64,000 nt of DNA from Liolophura sinensis (taxonomy: Eukaryota; Mollusca; Polyplacophora; Chitonida; Chitonidae), in assembly GCF_032854445.1 (NCBI RefSeq), contig NC_088301.1, forward strand, positions 1,610,001 through 1,674,000, in the 5' to 3' direction. This document shows, piece by piece, positions 54,251 through 64,000 of this stretch. The translations under genes were made by a program, and so were the position numbers. Position 1 is the first letter of the stretch. Each line of letters starts with the position of its first letter. The notes below the pieces were generated by a model. That model was not told the origin of the DNA. It saw nothing but the letters and a program-made list of their open reading frames with translations, and ran no database searches.

Positions 54251-55109
54251 TAAATGTCTATGTTCGAAAGGTGGGTTCAAGAAGCGGTACTTCTATAAAC
54301 GCATTAAGTCTTTTATTTGGGGCAGGGTGACCGCCAAATACCTGCTAGTCACTCAATGCATACATACACATGCAGCTTTCATGCTGATAGGTATACCTGT
54401 TGAACCAAAACGCCTACCAGTAAAGGTATACAGGTACACAAGTGTACAGCCCTCCTTGGCAGAGTTACCTGAGCTTCACGGTGCACTGATCAATCTGTTT
54501 GACAGCGCGGTCAGGTATTATTGACAGGTGAAAAGCAATCAGCAACCTTGTGTCTGAACTGTTTACGTGACCAATGTAGGGTAAATGGTTCGCTTTAACA
54601 CAAGAGTATAGGTAGTCTGTCGAGTAAGAAGTTTAGCCCACGGACCCACAGGTTTATTGGGCTGTTAGTAATCCCTGTGTGTGCTCATACACAGGACGTC
54701 TTTTGACTCTAAGTAACATCATCTATCGGAGTAACTCAGTGATGGACGTGTTATAAGATTCTAACCAAAATCACGAACCGGTTGATACCGACATAGGATC
54801 GACATAGCCAATGGTTCAGAACACGCCCATGTAATATTTGTGGAGAAGATGCCAGTGCAGTCCGAAATTGATACTTAACTGAGATGACCAAAGATTGTTC
54901 GGGACAGCAAGATTTTTAGAACAGCAAAACTTTTTAGAACAGCTGTGAATGTATACTTCATCTTTTCCGGAATCTTTGGAAACGTTCGCACGCTTGACTC
55001 AGATGTCTGAAATCCAAAAGACATGTCTAGTCTTTCTATAGCCGTACACCACGCTGGTAACCTCTGTCTACAGATATGTCCGGATGAATAGTTTGTCTGG
55101 ACACATTTA

Positions 55110-55808
55110 ATGATGACGTACAGAAACCGACGGCCAAAGGTGCAGTACTCAATTCCAATGCACCTTGTCCAACAACTCCCTGTCATTCGCGAAGAATCGC
55201 CTACAAAGTCTTTTGATCGGGATTACGGCATGGAAGTTTTACCTGTCCGCTTACGTCAAGGTGACAGGTACGTACGAGATGTGACGTCAATTCCGCGTTT
55301 GCCGCCGTTACCGACACGTCAGAGGTCACCCCTGAGGGTTGACCACGCTTCCCTCGGATTGCTGATTTCGGATTACCTGAACTACGCACGGGAGATTAAT
55401 CATCCTTTGGTTGATTTTGCGGACGTTGACCGTCAGCAATCCTGCTGGTGTTGTAGTGAGAGGAACGTGGAAAACTTAAGAAAGAGTGGCCACCATGGGG
55501 CTTATGGTCGTGCGACGATGCCAACAGACCGTTTTGTTGATCCGCTCCCTGAAATCGCCACCCACATCCCTGAAGTCTTCAATCCTACTGATAGATGGAT
55601 CCCTCGTAGGGAGATAAAATACGAGCACCCGGAGTACCGGAGGCTCTACGTGAAGCCAGAACTGTACTGGGATGGTGTGGAGCGCTTCATCGGCCAGATG
55701 GCCAAATCCGAAAGCTTCTACACTAATCATGTGACCGAGGCTGATAACAGTTACAGGTCTTCTATGAAAAGACTCCGTAATAAAGTGTATGATATAGGCG
55801 GTCTGTGA
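55110..55808 (+). CDS. Uncharacterised 232-aa protein, apparently intronless, CxCC motif
   Basis: I do not recognise this protein. The open frame starts MMTY; a TAG lies in frame at 55089-55091, so the frame cannot extend further upstream without splicing. CpG content and codon use differ sharply from the AT-rich flanks, supporting real coding. It has no signal peptide or membrane helix. It is rich in Arg and Pro (PRLPPLPTRQRSP at about 62-74), with PTKS at 31-34, DYL at 88-90, and C112-x-C114-C115-x3-N119-x2-N122-L123. The C-terminal half has aromatic and charged residues (RWIPRREIKYEHPEYRRLY). The motif, PTKS and DYL recur in the gene at 58396. The composition would suit a structural or cytoskeletal protein, but that is a guess. 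Confidence 0.75.
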   Translation: MMTYRNRRPKVQYSIPMHLVQQLPVIREESPTKSFDRDYGMEVLPVRLRQGDRYVRDVTSIPRLPPLPTRQRSPLRVDHASLGLLISDYLNYAREINHPLVDFADVDRQQSCWCCSERNVENLRKSGHHGAYGRATMPTDRFVDPLPEIATHIPEVFNPTDRWIPRREIKYEHPEYRRLYVKPELYWDGVERFIGQMAKSESFYTNHVTEADNSYRSSMKRLRNKVYDIGGL

Positions 55809-55833
55809 AAGCGATATCATACACTTTATTACG
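55776..55833. repeat. Perfect 20-bp inverted repeat across the stop codon of the 232-aa gene
   Basis: 55776-55795 is the exact inverted complement of 55814-55833, with an 18-bp loop that contains the TGA stop (55806-55808). The left arm includes AATAAA (55779-55784). A second, direct repeat (ggcggtctgtgaaa, 55797-55810; ggcggtctttgaaa, 55843-55856) overlaps it. Confidence 0.9.
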
Positions 55834-58267
55834 TTATAAATTGGCGGTCTTTGAAAACCCATGACTGTAGTCTTAGTCTCACAGTATGATATCAAGCAGG
55901 CAATGCTTAATTGGACGAGTAGACGAGTGGACGAGATGTCAACCATCTTGGATATTAGCGATTGGCAAACCTGACGTTTCCCTGATATAAAAGAGTCAGT
56001 AATTATAGGCCTACATAGATGTGTGTGCTATATTGATGGTGGTGATATGGTTCATTTTGGTGATTAGCGATTTGAGTCACACTTCGCTGACGTGACTATA
56101 GAAGGGACCAAGACAGTTATAAACAAACAGTGAATCCAGCAAAAATGTTAATACTGTTGTGACACGGATAAAACAGTTGTACAAGATAGAGTGTGATCCA
56201 GGTTTATCCAGGCTTTTGGAAAAGCACATTCTGAAAGAGATGGATGCAGCTGTGTGGTGTAATGGTATCGTGCATGGTATTTACAGAAAACACCCGATAT
56301 GCAATCTGCCTTGTGACTACATCCTTTGTGATTTATAACTGGTTCGTGAGCTTTCGTCCGGGCACATACATGGTCTTAACTGGGGGGATTTACAACGATT
56401 CTGCTGATTTGCCGTGTGATGACTTGCCTCTCGTATTCTGATGTTGATTCTACATGCACCCAAGTCATTTCGTGGTGTTGACCATTTACCAGTAACCACT
56501 GTGCGCTGCAATTGACTGAAATATGTGATAATAGTTCGAGGCTTTCGCTTTGCGGGATATCTGTTAAGAGAATGCAAATTTTTTTTTAAAAAAGGCTGTT
56601 GTTGTGAGTATAAAATATACACCATGCAGTAAAATCAGGTTATTGGAAGTTTAAGATTTGACATCCTTGTCATCCATCAACGTATTAACATCTGTCTGTT
56701 CACGTCGCATGCAGGCGGAATGCCACTGTTTTATGCGTATGACTCTTATGGTTTAAATAAACGGATTTAACGTTACTCTTGAAGTCAAACGACTAAAGCA
56801 GAAAATGTCACCGTGCCGTTGAATGTATCAGTACTACGAGCTGGTACTCACGCTTATGTTTGATCTTCAATTCCTCTGGCATATACTTCCTGCAAACGGA
56901 TTATGAAACTCACATTCGCTGCATAGTAATGTTCAGTGTATATAAATGTTGGGTTTGGGTTGTGGACACCATGGAGTGTTTCAACCAGATCATGGTGAAG
57001 TGGGGCCATGTATAATGATCATTGACAAGAAAGGTGATCAGGCCTAAGTCCTCCCAGAAACCGTTCCAATCAAAAAGATACAAGCCAGCTTATGGGTTGT
57101 TATTGGACAAGGCATATATAGATAGGCCTATCTATTGGCCTATCTATTACTGTCATCAGTCACAGGACATGGGTACTGATATTTACGATGTATGTTGCAC
57201 GCCTGATATCACAATCATTGCCACTCTTGAAAAGGAACTTGAAGTAGGCTACCATACTTTGTCAAGTTTTCCTCATATAAATGGGTATTTTACTTCCGCA
57301 TACACTTGGATGTAGAGTGAGCAATAAGATGTAGAGGGTATGTCTAACCTAACCTCTGTTATATTAGCGCCAGATCTAACTGAGGTAAACTGACGTTATA
57401 AAAGTACAACATAGAGAAAAAAAAACAAGGGCAGTGACGACCGTGTGTGTGACTGGCAAATGATCACACGAAACCGATCAAATACGGTCTCTTGTCAGTT
57501 TACGTCAGTCAGCGTTCAATTCTTACTGTTCATGTAAGTGCTTTAACAGTCGCCATTTGTCCAGAATTACTCAAAATGCTGTGTTGTCATCACATTTAAC
57601 ATACAATAACATTAAAACAATGCGATTCAATGGGCCATGCATGTGTGACCAATTATCTCACACTGTCGTCGCTAATTTGTTTTTACCACCTATAGCGCAC
57701 TGTAAATCTTTTATTATTCATCTCTGCTGTGTAGAAATTTCACATCCAACAACACATTTTCATTGTACCCTCTACAAAAAAAAATCACAAACAAGTTTAT
57801 AGATGTACATACGTTTCAAAATTTCTGTCACTTTCTTTAATGTTATTGGTTTTATATGCAACCTTTCATTACAATTTTCACAAACACTGACCATGGAGAC
57901 CCCCCACTCAAACGCCATCATCAATGGCTGCAGTTGATATAGTCTGCTTCCCTGATGTATTCTGCGTACGCAGTTGATGTAGTCTGCTTCCCTGATTACA
58001 TTGATTAGAGCCATCTAACGTCAAGGGCAGGGAACCAGCCAAGGAGTTGATAGTCCCTTTGGTGAAAGCCAGGCGTGATCGGTGACGTCCCAAAACAAAT
58101 AAGGTTGCCAGTTTTAGCCACGATTTTTGTGACGTCATCCTCTACGTCATAGAAGCAGGCTAGATAAGACAATGCAACCATAATAAACATCTTCACGTTG
58201 ATCCACGATGACGCCGAGTGGAGTAACATAGAGGATAACGTACGTAGCTAGTTCATCTGCAGCATAC
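55809..58267. other. Intergenic DNA between the two intronless genes
   Basis: About 2.5 kb. AATAAA near 56755 is a possible poly(A) site for the upstream gene. A 24-bp near-duplicate (gttgatatagtctgcttccc...) occurs at 57934 and about 57972. CRE-like sites lie at 58081-58150. No further gene recognised. Confidence 0.5.
58130..58137. promoter_or_regulatory. CRE palindrome TGACGTCA upstream of the 282-aa gene
   Basis: A perfect CREB/CREM/ATF palindrome. Related half-sites follow or precede it (GTGACGTCC at 58082-58090, TACGTCA near 58143). It lies about 140 bp before the TATA box. Confidence 0.5.
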
Positions 58268-58275
58268 TATATAAG
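58268..58275 (+). promoter_or_regulatory. TATA box of the 282-aa gene
   Basis: TATATAAG, about 120 bp before the start codon at 58396. Transcription would be expected to start near 58295-58305, giving a short 5' leader. Confidence 0.6.
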
Positions 58276-58395
58276 TGGAGGCTGTGTCGTCCGGCAGTTC
58301 ATGTATATAGGTCCATGCCTAAAAGAACTAGAACACTCGTTTATTAAACCCTATGCAGAAACTGTCCAGTCGTTGCGAAGCACAAGACGTTAACC

Positions 58396-59244
58396 ATGGC
58401 AAGTCATGGAAATGATCCATCAAGGTATTTGTCCAATGGAAGCTACACACTGCCTACCATAACCGAGACGGAAAGGCCCGGGCTGTACAGCAACGACGGT
58501 CTTCTGGGAAAATGGCAACGTTGGGGGGAACAGGTCCCCACCAAATCTATAGAACCGTCTTTAACAAGTTTATCTAAGAAGTGCATGTTGCCGAGCATGG
58601 TGGACAGGCTTATGACAGAAAACGTCGACAGGAGTGTCCGCGGGGTGGGGATGCCCAGCCCCGATTTGTTATCGGATCGTCACCGGAGTTTGAGGCGGGC
58701 TGACGCACAGCGAGCGAGATTGTCTTCTTATCTCGAACCTAGATTCCCGCAAAACCAGGCTTGGACATATATTGGGCGCTCTGGCGGATGTTCTCCAAGA
58801 CCCAAAACTTTCCTGGAAGAATTCCCACCGTCAATTTCCAATCACGCCTACGGGTGGGAAAGTTCCCGTGCGTATAGGAATAATGGGGTGGACAAAATGC
58901 TGACTAAATCTACCCTGGCTCCTTGTCGACGGCATCCATACCGGCCTCTACCATCAGAAGACCCCAGCAAGAAGTTACCGGCCAGCCTGTACGCAGATTA
59001 TCTGGCCGATCCAGGGGTTATGGGACCTCAGAAGGGGACTAACGACCCTCTGATTTGTCGATGTTGTGAGGATATTAACAGAATAAACCTGTACAACCAA
59101 CGTTTGGGTAGGTCAACTCATTACCCTCTTCTGCCAACCTTGCCCCCAGTAGATAGCGCGAGGGCTGGCAGACGACATGGGCGGAGGAAGGAGGGCGATG
59201 CCATGAGGGAATCGGATTCGGACATCTACAACACCGGATTTTAG
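58396..59244 (+). CDS. Uncharacterised 282-aa protein, apparently intronless, CxCC motif
   Basis: I do not recognise this protein. The start has a strong context (aaccATGGc) and a TATA box lies upstream; AATAAA at 59468-59473 is about 220 nt after the stop, so the unit looks complete. No signal peptide or membrane helix. It is basic and Ser/Pro/Arg-rich. PTKS is at 48-51, DYL at 201-203, and C221-x-C223-C224-x3-N228-x2-N231-L232 near the C-terminus, followed by LLPTLPP and a basic RRHGRRK patch before an acidic end (ESDSD). The Cys motif has exactly the same spacing as in the 232-aa protein 2.6 kb upstream. Function unknown. Confidence 0.82.
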   Translation: MASHGNDPSRYLSNGSYTLPTITETERPGLYSNDGLLGKWQRWGEQVPTKSIEPSLTSLSKKCMLPSMVDRLMTENVDRSVRGVGMPSPDLLSDRHRSLRRADAQRARLSSYLEPRFPQNQAWTYIGRSGGCSPRPKTFLEEFPPSISNHAYGWESSRAYRNNGVDKMLTKSTLAPCRRHPYRPLPSEDPSKKLPASLYADYLADPGVMGPQKGTNDPLICRCCEDINRINLYNQRLGRSTHYPLLPTLPPVDSARAGRRHGRRKEGDAMRESDSDIYNTGF

Positions 59245-59857
59245 TCGAAAGAGAAACTTTATGAGTGTGGGTTGGCGTGGGTGGGGGAGTGGGTGTGCAT
59301 CACAAACTTTACCTGGATTTGCGGGGAATTCGCATATACAACATTTTCAACTAAACTACGAAGAACTTGTAATGCATTGAATATATACTGTGCGTCACTT
59401 ACAGAACATGCTTAACATACATGTCGAATTTTACTGATAAAGTACTGCAGCTCCACTCAAGGCGTTCAATAAACGAAGAGTTCGATTCTCATTAACTCTG
59501 ACTGCACTTTTCTGGTTGTTTTCATCTTTATCTTGCTGTGTTTTTGTTATATTAAAAAAAAATTCTCACAAAAGATCGAGTTTCTCTGTGTTTACATACT
59601 TACATTCCCGTGCGAATCAATTTCGAACAAATTGAATGTAAACTTCATTTCAAACATGGTGTTAACCCATACCATTCATTCATTCATTCATTCACACTAC
59701 TCGCCATTCAGTCGTCCATTTCAATACTAGTAAGAAATTTCCAAATTAATTATCAGTACCGACTGCCATTCATAAAAATGTGATATACGTATAGGGGACT
59801 GATGTGATCTTTAAGGATTAGTGTCCTGATTATTTATTCATAATTATCTACCCCTGT
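59245..59857. other. Downstream flank of the 282-aa gene
   Basis: Contains the AATAAA at 59468-59473 and a cattcattcattcattcatt run near 59670-59695. Nothing else recognised. Confidence 0.55.
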
Positions 59858-60033
59858 ATATATTGTTAAAGGGGCCTCCGTGGCTCACTTGGTTAGATCG
59901 CTAGCGGATGGTCGTGAGTTTTCCCCTGCTCTGCCTGGTTTCCTCCCAACATAATGCTGGCCCCCGTCGTATAAGTGAAATATTCTTGAGTACGGTGGAA
60001 AATACCAATCAAATAAATAAATATATTGTTAAA
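59858..60033 (+). mobile_element. SINE with internal deletion, plus strand, with target duplication
   Basis: Head ggcctccgtggctcacttgg is followed directly by the body (gatggtcgtgag, cataatgctggcccccgtcg, gaaatattcttgagtacggt) and an AAATAAATAA tail; the B-box region is missing. ATATATTGTTAAA at 59858-59870 and 60021-60033 is a clear 13-bp target-site duplication. Confidence 0.9.
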
Positions 60034-60364
60034 TTAAGTGTAAAAATATTGGATGAAAAGTACAGTAATCTGCGTAAAATGGCATTAAAATCACAAGATA
60101 ATGAGGCTGGGTTTATGCATTTTTACATTCGGCAGTCTCCTCCGAATGACGTCATAGAAGTCCAACCTTTACGAGTTGTCAGAGCTTCGCCATTTAATTC
60201 AGTGTTCAAAAACTACACAAGTGACAACAAGCATATCGAATTTATCCACGAAATGGTTTGCTGTTCTGTATACAGTTGTAAAAACAGGTCGTCCAAGAAC
60301 ACCGAAGATGGAATAAGAAATCCTGGCCGGCAATGAAGTTTAACAGGAGAGAGGAAAAATTAGG

Positions 60365-60457
<93 letters not shown>

Positions 60458-63400
60458 CTGGTGATCGGGCTTGGTGCGTGTTAAACAAATTGACAGTTCA
60501 TTTGTCATTAGTTTGATCAATCTTTGGTATGCCGGTAAAGTGAAAGAAAAGTAGATACAACCACGTGATAGCTTCCAGTGAATGTCGCTTTGATACACAG
60601 CTACGGCAATGCTAGCGGTTTCTAATCGGCTACAGAGGACGATTAAAACCGAAAACTACCCAAAACTAATCTTGTTGCTTGACTGCATTAATCAAGAATT
60701 AATGACTGAGGTTGAAATACTGGTTGTTAATTAAAACTACTCATCAAAGGTGCGAAAACAAGTGACATCTCCTTGAATACTGCTCAGAGTATGTGAGAAA
60801 GCAATCTTACATAGTGATAATCCCTCCCTCATTGTTTTAATCTTTAATCCAGATTAGAAGGATTAGCGTAGGAAACAAAAGAGGACTAAAGCAACCCTTC
60901 ATAATACATGAAGATGATGTGATTAAGTAATTTCAGCCATAATATAACTAGGAAAATTAAACATTTGTAACCATTTTTTTTCAGCATTGCCTTGACTAAA
61001 TGCGTGAAAATTAATTCCCGCGAACCCATTTTTGAAGTAAATCCTCTCAGGGAATAGATTGATATTTATTGTGAGGCGGACAGAAGGAAAAAATGGTAAA
61101 TATTAAATCTGATATCCACACGAAATGTAAAACAACATGGTAACACAGGATAAAACTATAGCTCGCCAGTCCATATTGCCAGTGCGGTTGGAAATGCCTC
61201 GATAAAGATCAAATTTAACGTCTGAAAACTCGGAACTATAGGTTCAAATTGACACGGCAGTAAATTGCTTCTGTGTACTTAGTATCCATCTCGAAAATGA
61301 CATCGTTTACGAATTCCCAGGTTATAGAGGCCAGCTAGACTTGGGAGGCCAGGTTATAGAGGCCAGCGCTGAGCTTTACCGGTGTCCTGCTGGAGATCGG
61401 CTAGGGTAGTAAATCTATTGTTTTTGGTGGATTTAAAGTCCTAATTACGTTTATCCGAGGCCCTGTTGCTATCATACTGTTAAAGAGGTTATAACCTTTA
61501 TATTTTGGACAAGTAGTTAAATCTGGACACTAATCCTTTAATGCAATGTAAAGTAAACGACTACAGAATGCAGAGTAAAACCAGAGCAGCCAGGACATGA
61601 CAGTGGTACATGAAGTAGGTAATTTTTCACGCGGTAACGGGTGAAATACGTCCTCTTCTCAATCTCCATCCGGCAGTTGAGGTTTATTCTAACTGTTCAT
61701 TTAAATGCGTAAACAGTAGCAAATTACATGCTCCCATTCACCAAGGTTTACATATAACCAATTAGATTGGCACAAGCTCAAACACGCTGACTTAGTAGTT
61801 AAGTCAGAAGGTTTGTCCGGAAGGCAAATACCTGGTTTACCCTTTACGTTATGATTTCTTCATCGCTCTACGGTTTCTTCATCGCTCTACGGTTTCTTCT
61901 TCAGACTATAGTTTCTTCCGCTCGTGCATGCACCTGGCCATGCGTTTTGCATTAACGAACAAGGAAACATGTTTTATAATCAGAGGCTGCAATGCATGTA
62001 TCTTCACGCTTTTTTTAGAAACCCCGGACAGTTCCTCGATTAGAGTACATTGCGCACAAAGAATCGCTGAACAGAATTTAAATTTTCATGAGGAACTTCA
62101 AAGTATTTGCAGTGTTCAGATTTATGCATCTTCGTGCGGTAATATATACACGTATACTTTCAAACAACTCGGAGAGTACTATCTACAATCCCATCGGCAA
62201 AGTATGCATGTATAGGCCTACCAGGGAAAGGAAAGCTATATGAGGAGCTGTGTTGGGATGCTTTTTGCGTCCTTATTCAATTTAGACAGGATAGATGGCC
62301 ACAATAACGCTTAATTATCACCAATTAAGTTTCAGAAGAATCCAATAAGATTATAGGAGGAGTTGCGTTCACAAGAAATGCTAACAAGCAAACTAAGAGA
62401 GAGAGATAGGCCACCAGAAAATCAGATCATTACACCCCACCTAGCCCACCATTTGCGGGGTGGGGTGGGTAGATGGACCAACCGACTAGTTTACAACCCA
62501 GTGAACATAAAGGTGTAAACCAGCCATTAAGATGTACATGTACTTCTGACCTCTAACACAACAAACTTTTCTGGCGTATACCATTTCTCACGCTAGAGGC
62601 ACTCGGGTGTAGGCTGAATTGGCCTCTGTTCTTTGCAATGAATGAGTTATAGGCTATACAGTTAAGCCAGCAATAAACTACAGTCTTTAGACTAGGATTG
62701 CTACAGCTGAGAAAGGGTCCCCATTAAGTTCAGGCATACACATCCAGATATATGGCCAATGTATATACAGCCTTATCCACGCCGCATCAAAAAGCCTTCT
62801 CGTCTAGCCTCAATGAGCAATGTCGGAAGTAATTGGTTTCTGTTACCTTGGAATAATACAGAGCTATTATATTAGCCCCAGCTAAAAGGAAGTATCAAGT
62901 GTTAATCTACTCGTGGCGCATATCACACGCGCAACGCTTTGATAAAATCTGTAGAATTAGATATTTATCCGCAAGAACTTGTTTTAGACAGACTTACGAA
63001 CAGACTGACGGACAGAATCTATTTTGATATCCCGGTAAAACTGATTGCTTTACCGGCTGATGGTTAACGGTTTTGTCAAGAATGTATCACATGTATAATG
63101 GCGGTCGGTTTTATGAGCGGATGAAAGTGGAGTACCCGGGGCCAATCACCGACCTTTGGCGAATTACCGACGACCATTCCCACCTGTGGCTTGCATGCCA
63201 CATATATGTACAAAATTACCCAAGTGCTTTTCCCGTGTTTTAGCTTTTGCGAAGGACCCTATGAGCGTTGTGAAACATAACATTGTATATATTAAAAACA
63301 AAACAAATCAGATTACTGGAAAAAGATCGTTATTATTTTTTTTATTTATCACAAAATAAGTAAAAATGACAATGATAAATTTCTTACCTGTTTTATTCAT

Positions 63401-63746
63401 TTTCCCAGTCCTCATTTGGGATTAGCTTTTATAGGTCTACAGCAGCTTTTCCTTCCTCTGGTACAGTTAATTCATGTAGTCAGAGACGCATTATTATAAA
63501 AAAAAAAAGGATCCAATTCCTTTTTTCGTCAGAAAATGCATATCAAATTCAGCCTCAGATGATGCGTCAGCATTACCGTATAAACCTTGACCTAAAACGT
63601 TTTCATACTTGTATCATTATAACCTGCGATTCATGGGTCCATGCTTTCTGGTTCGTTCTGTATACCGGTATAGGGTTCAAATTTAATTCTGCCACTGAAT
63701 TATGCTGTCATCGGAGAACTTACATTTAGCAGATACCCCTTATGTA
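60034..63746. other. Intergenic DNA without recognised genes
   Basis: About 3.7 kb. It contains the (TA)n tract at 60367-60454, a 16-bp direct repeat near 61319-61369 (ggttatagaggccagc) and a short duplication near 61857-61910 (ttcttcatcgctctacggtt). Short open frames here have no coding character. Confidence 0.5.
60367..60454. repeat. (TA)n microsatellite, about 43 units
   Basis: Uninterrupted TA dinucleotides. A minus-strand frame reading Ile-Tyr repeats across it is an artefact. Confidence 0.97.
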
Positions 63747-64000
63747 ATCATTGGGGCCTTCGTAGCCAAGTTGGTTAGCGTGCCAGCGCGATGCAGTGAC
63801 CAAGCCTCTTACCAATGCGGTCGCTGTGGGTTCAAGTCCAGCCAGCTCATACTGGCTCCCTCTCTGGCCGTACCTGGGAATGGCCCCTCAGCAAACTGCG
63901 AATGGTCATGGGTTTCCCATGCACAGGCTCTGTCCGGTTTCCCCCATCATAACACTCGGTCGTATAAGTGAAAACTTTTTTGAGTGCGGCGCAAAACACC
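63747..64000 (+). mobile_element. SINE, plus strand, running off the window end
   Basis: Starts ttggggccttcgtagccaag, with an A-box-like region (gttggttagcgtgcc) and B-box-like GGGTTCAAGTCC, then the conserved body up to gagtgcggcgcaaaacacc. The A/T tail lies beyond the window. Confidence 0.88.

Larger units (their letters stand above)
51311..55109. other. Intergenic DNA between ADGRL and the first intronless gene
   Basis: About 3.8 kb. Recognised: a 24-bp repeat at 51629-51732, a SINE-like segment at 53709-53890 and a SINE fragment at 54121-54250. Splice-like gtctacag at 55067-55074 could be the acceptor of a 5'UTR exon for the gene at 55110. Confidence 0.55.

Noticed and set aside
60242-60598. 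118-aa minus-strand open frame
   Set aside because: Its core is the Ile-Tyr translation of the (TA)n microsatellite.
63747-63860. tRNA gene
   Set aside because: A- and B-box-like sequences are present but no cloverleaf with a paired acceptor stem, and the segment continues into the SINE body seen elsewhere in the window.

Overview
The window is eukaryotic: it has introns with GT..AG splice sites, no operons, AT-rich non-coding DNA, many minisatellites and several tRNA-derived SINE copies. The SINE tail (a conserved block ending in a gene-poor AAATAAATAAA run) and the very frequent palindrome TACATGTA are what I associate with molluscs or a close lophotrochozoan. That taxonomic call is an inference; no species is assigned.

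About 6.8-51.3 kb holds one large plus-strand gene, a latrophilin-type adhesion GPCR (ADGRL / CIRL family). I could place 22 well-supported coding positions, one of which is filled by either of two alternative exons, plus a likely upstream exon. All splice phases agree: the joined exons from 6849 to the stop at 49295 total 3,782 nt and give one open frame of about 1,260 residues. Order: short N-terminal linker, galactose-binding lectin (RBL/SUEL) domain, Thr/Pro-rich stalk, hormone-receptor motif (HRM), GAIN domain with GPS, seven transmembrane helices, long cytoplasmic tail. There is no olfactomedin exon between lectin and stalk. The signal-peptide exon was not found and may lie before the window or in the first 6.8 kb.

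Two features of this gene stand out. First, the second half of the lectin domain is encoded by two homologous exons (22570-22676 and 24530-24636) of identical length (107 nt) and phase. Using both gives an immediate stop, so they should be mutually exclusive. Second, the GPS exon with its splice acceptor is tandemly repeated seven times at a 115-bp period (35215-36028). Only the last copy runs on into the receptor. The first six carry an in-frame stop just after the GPS, and four of those six have HLP instead of the cleavable HLT.

From 51.3 kb to the end lie two apparently intronless plus-strand genes, 55110-55808 (232 aa) and 58396-59244 (282 aa). I recognise neither. They share a C-x-C-C-x3-N-x2-N-L motif with exact spacing, a PTKS segment and a DYL upstream, so they may be diverged tandem paralogues of an undescribed family. 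The second has a TATA box and a perfect CRE palindrome upstream. A perfect 20-bp inverted repeat straddles the stop codon of the first.

The rest is intron or intergenic DNA with minisatellites (18, 21, 24, 26, 28, 30, 41, 57, 61, 115 and 156 bp periods), SINE copies on both strands, one short element with terminal inverted repeats, and a long (TA)n tract.
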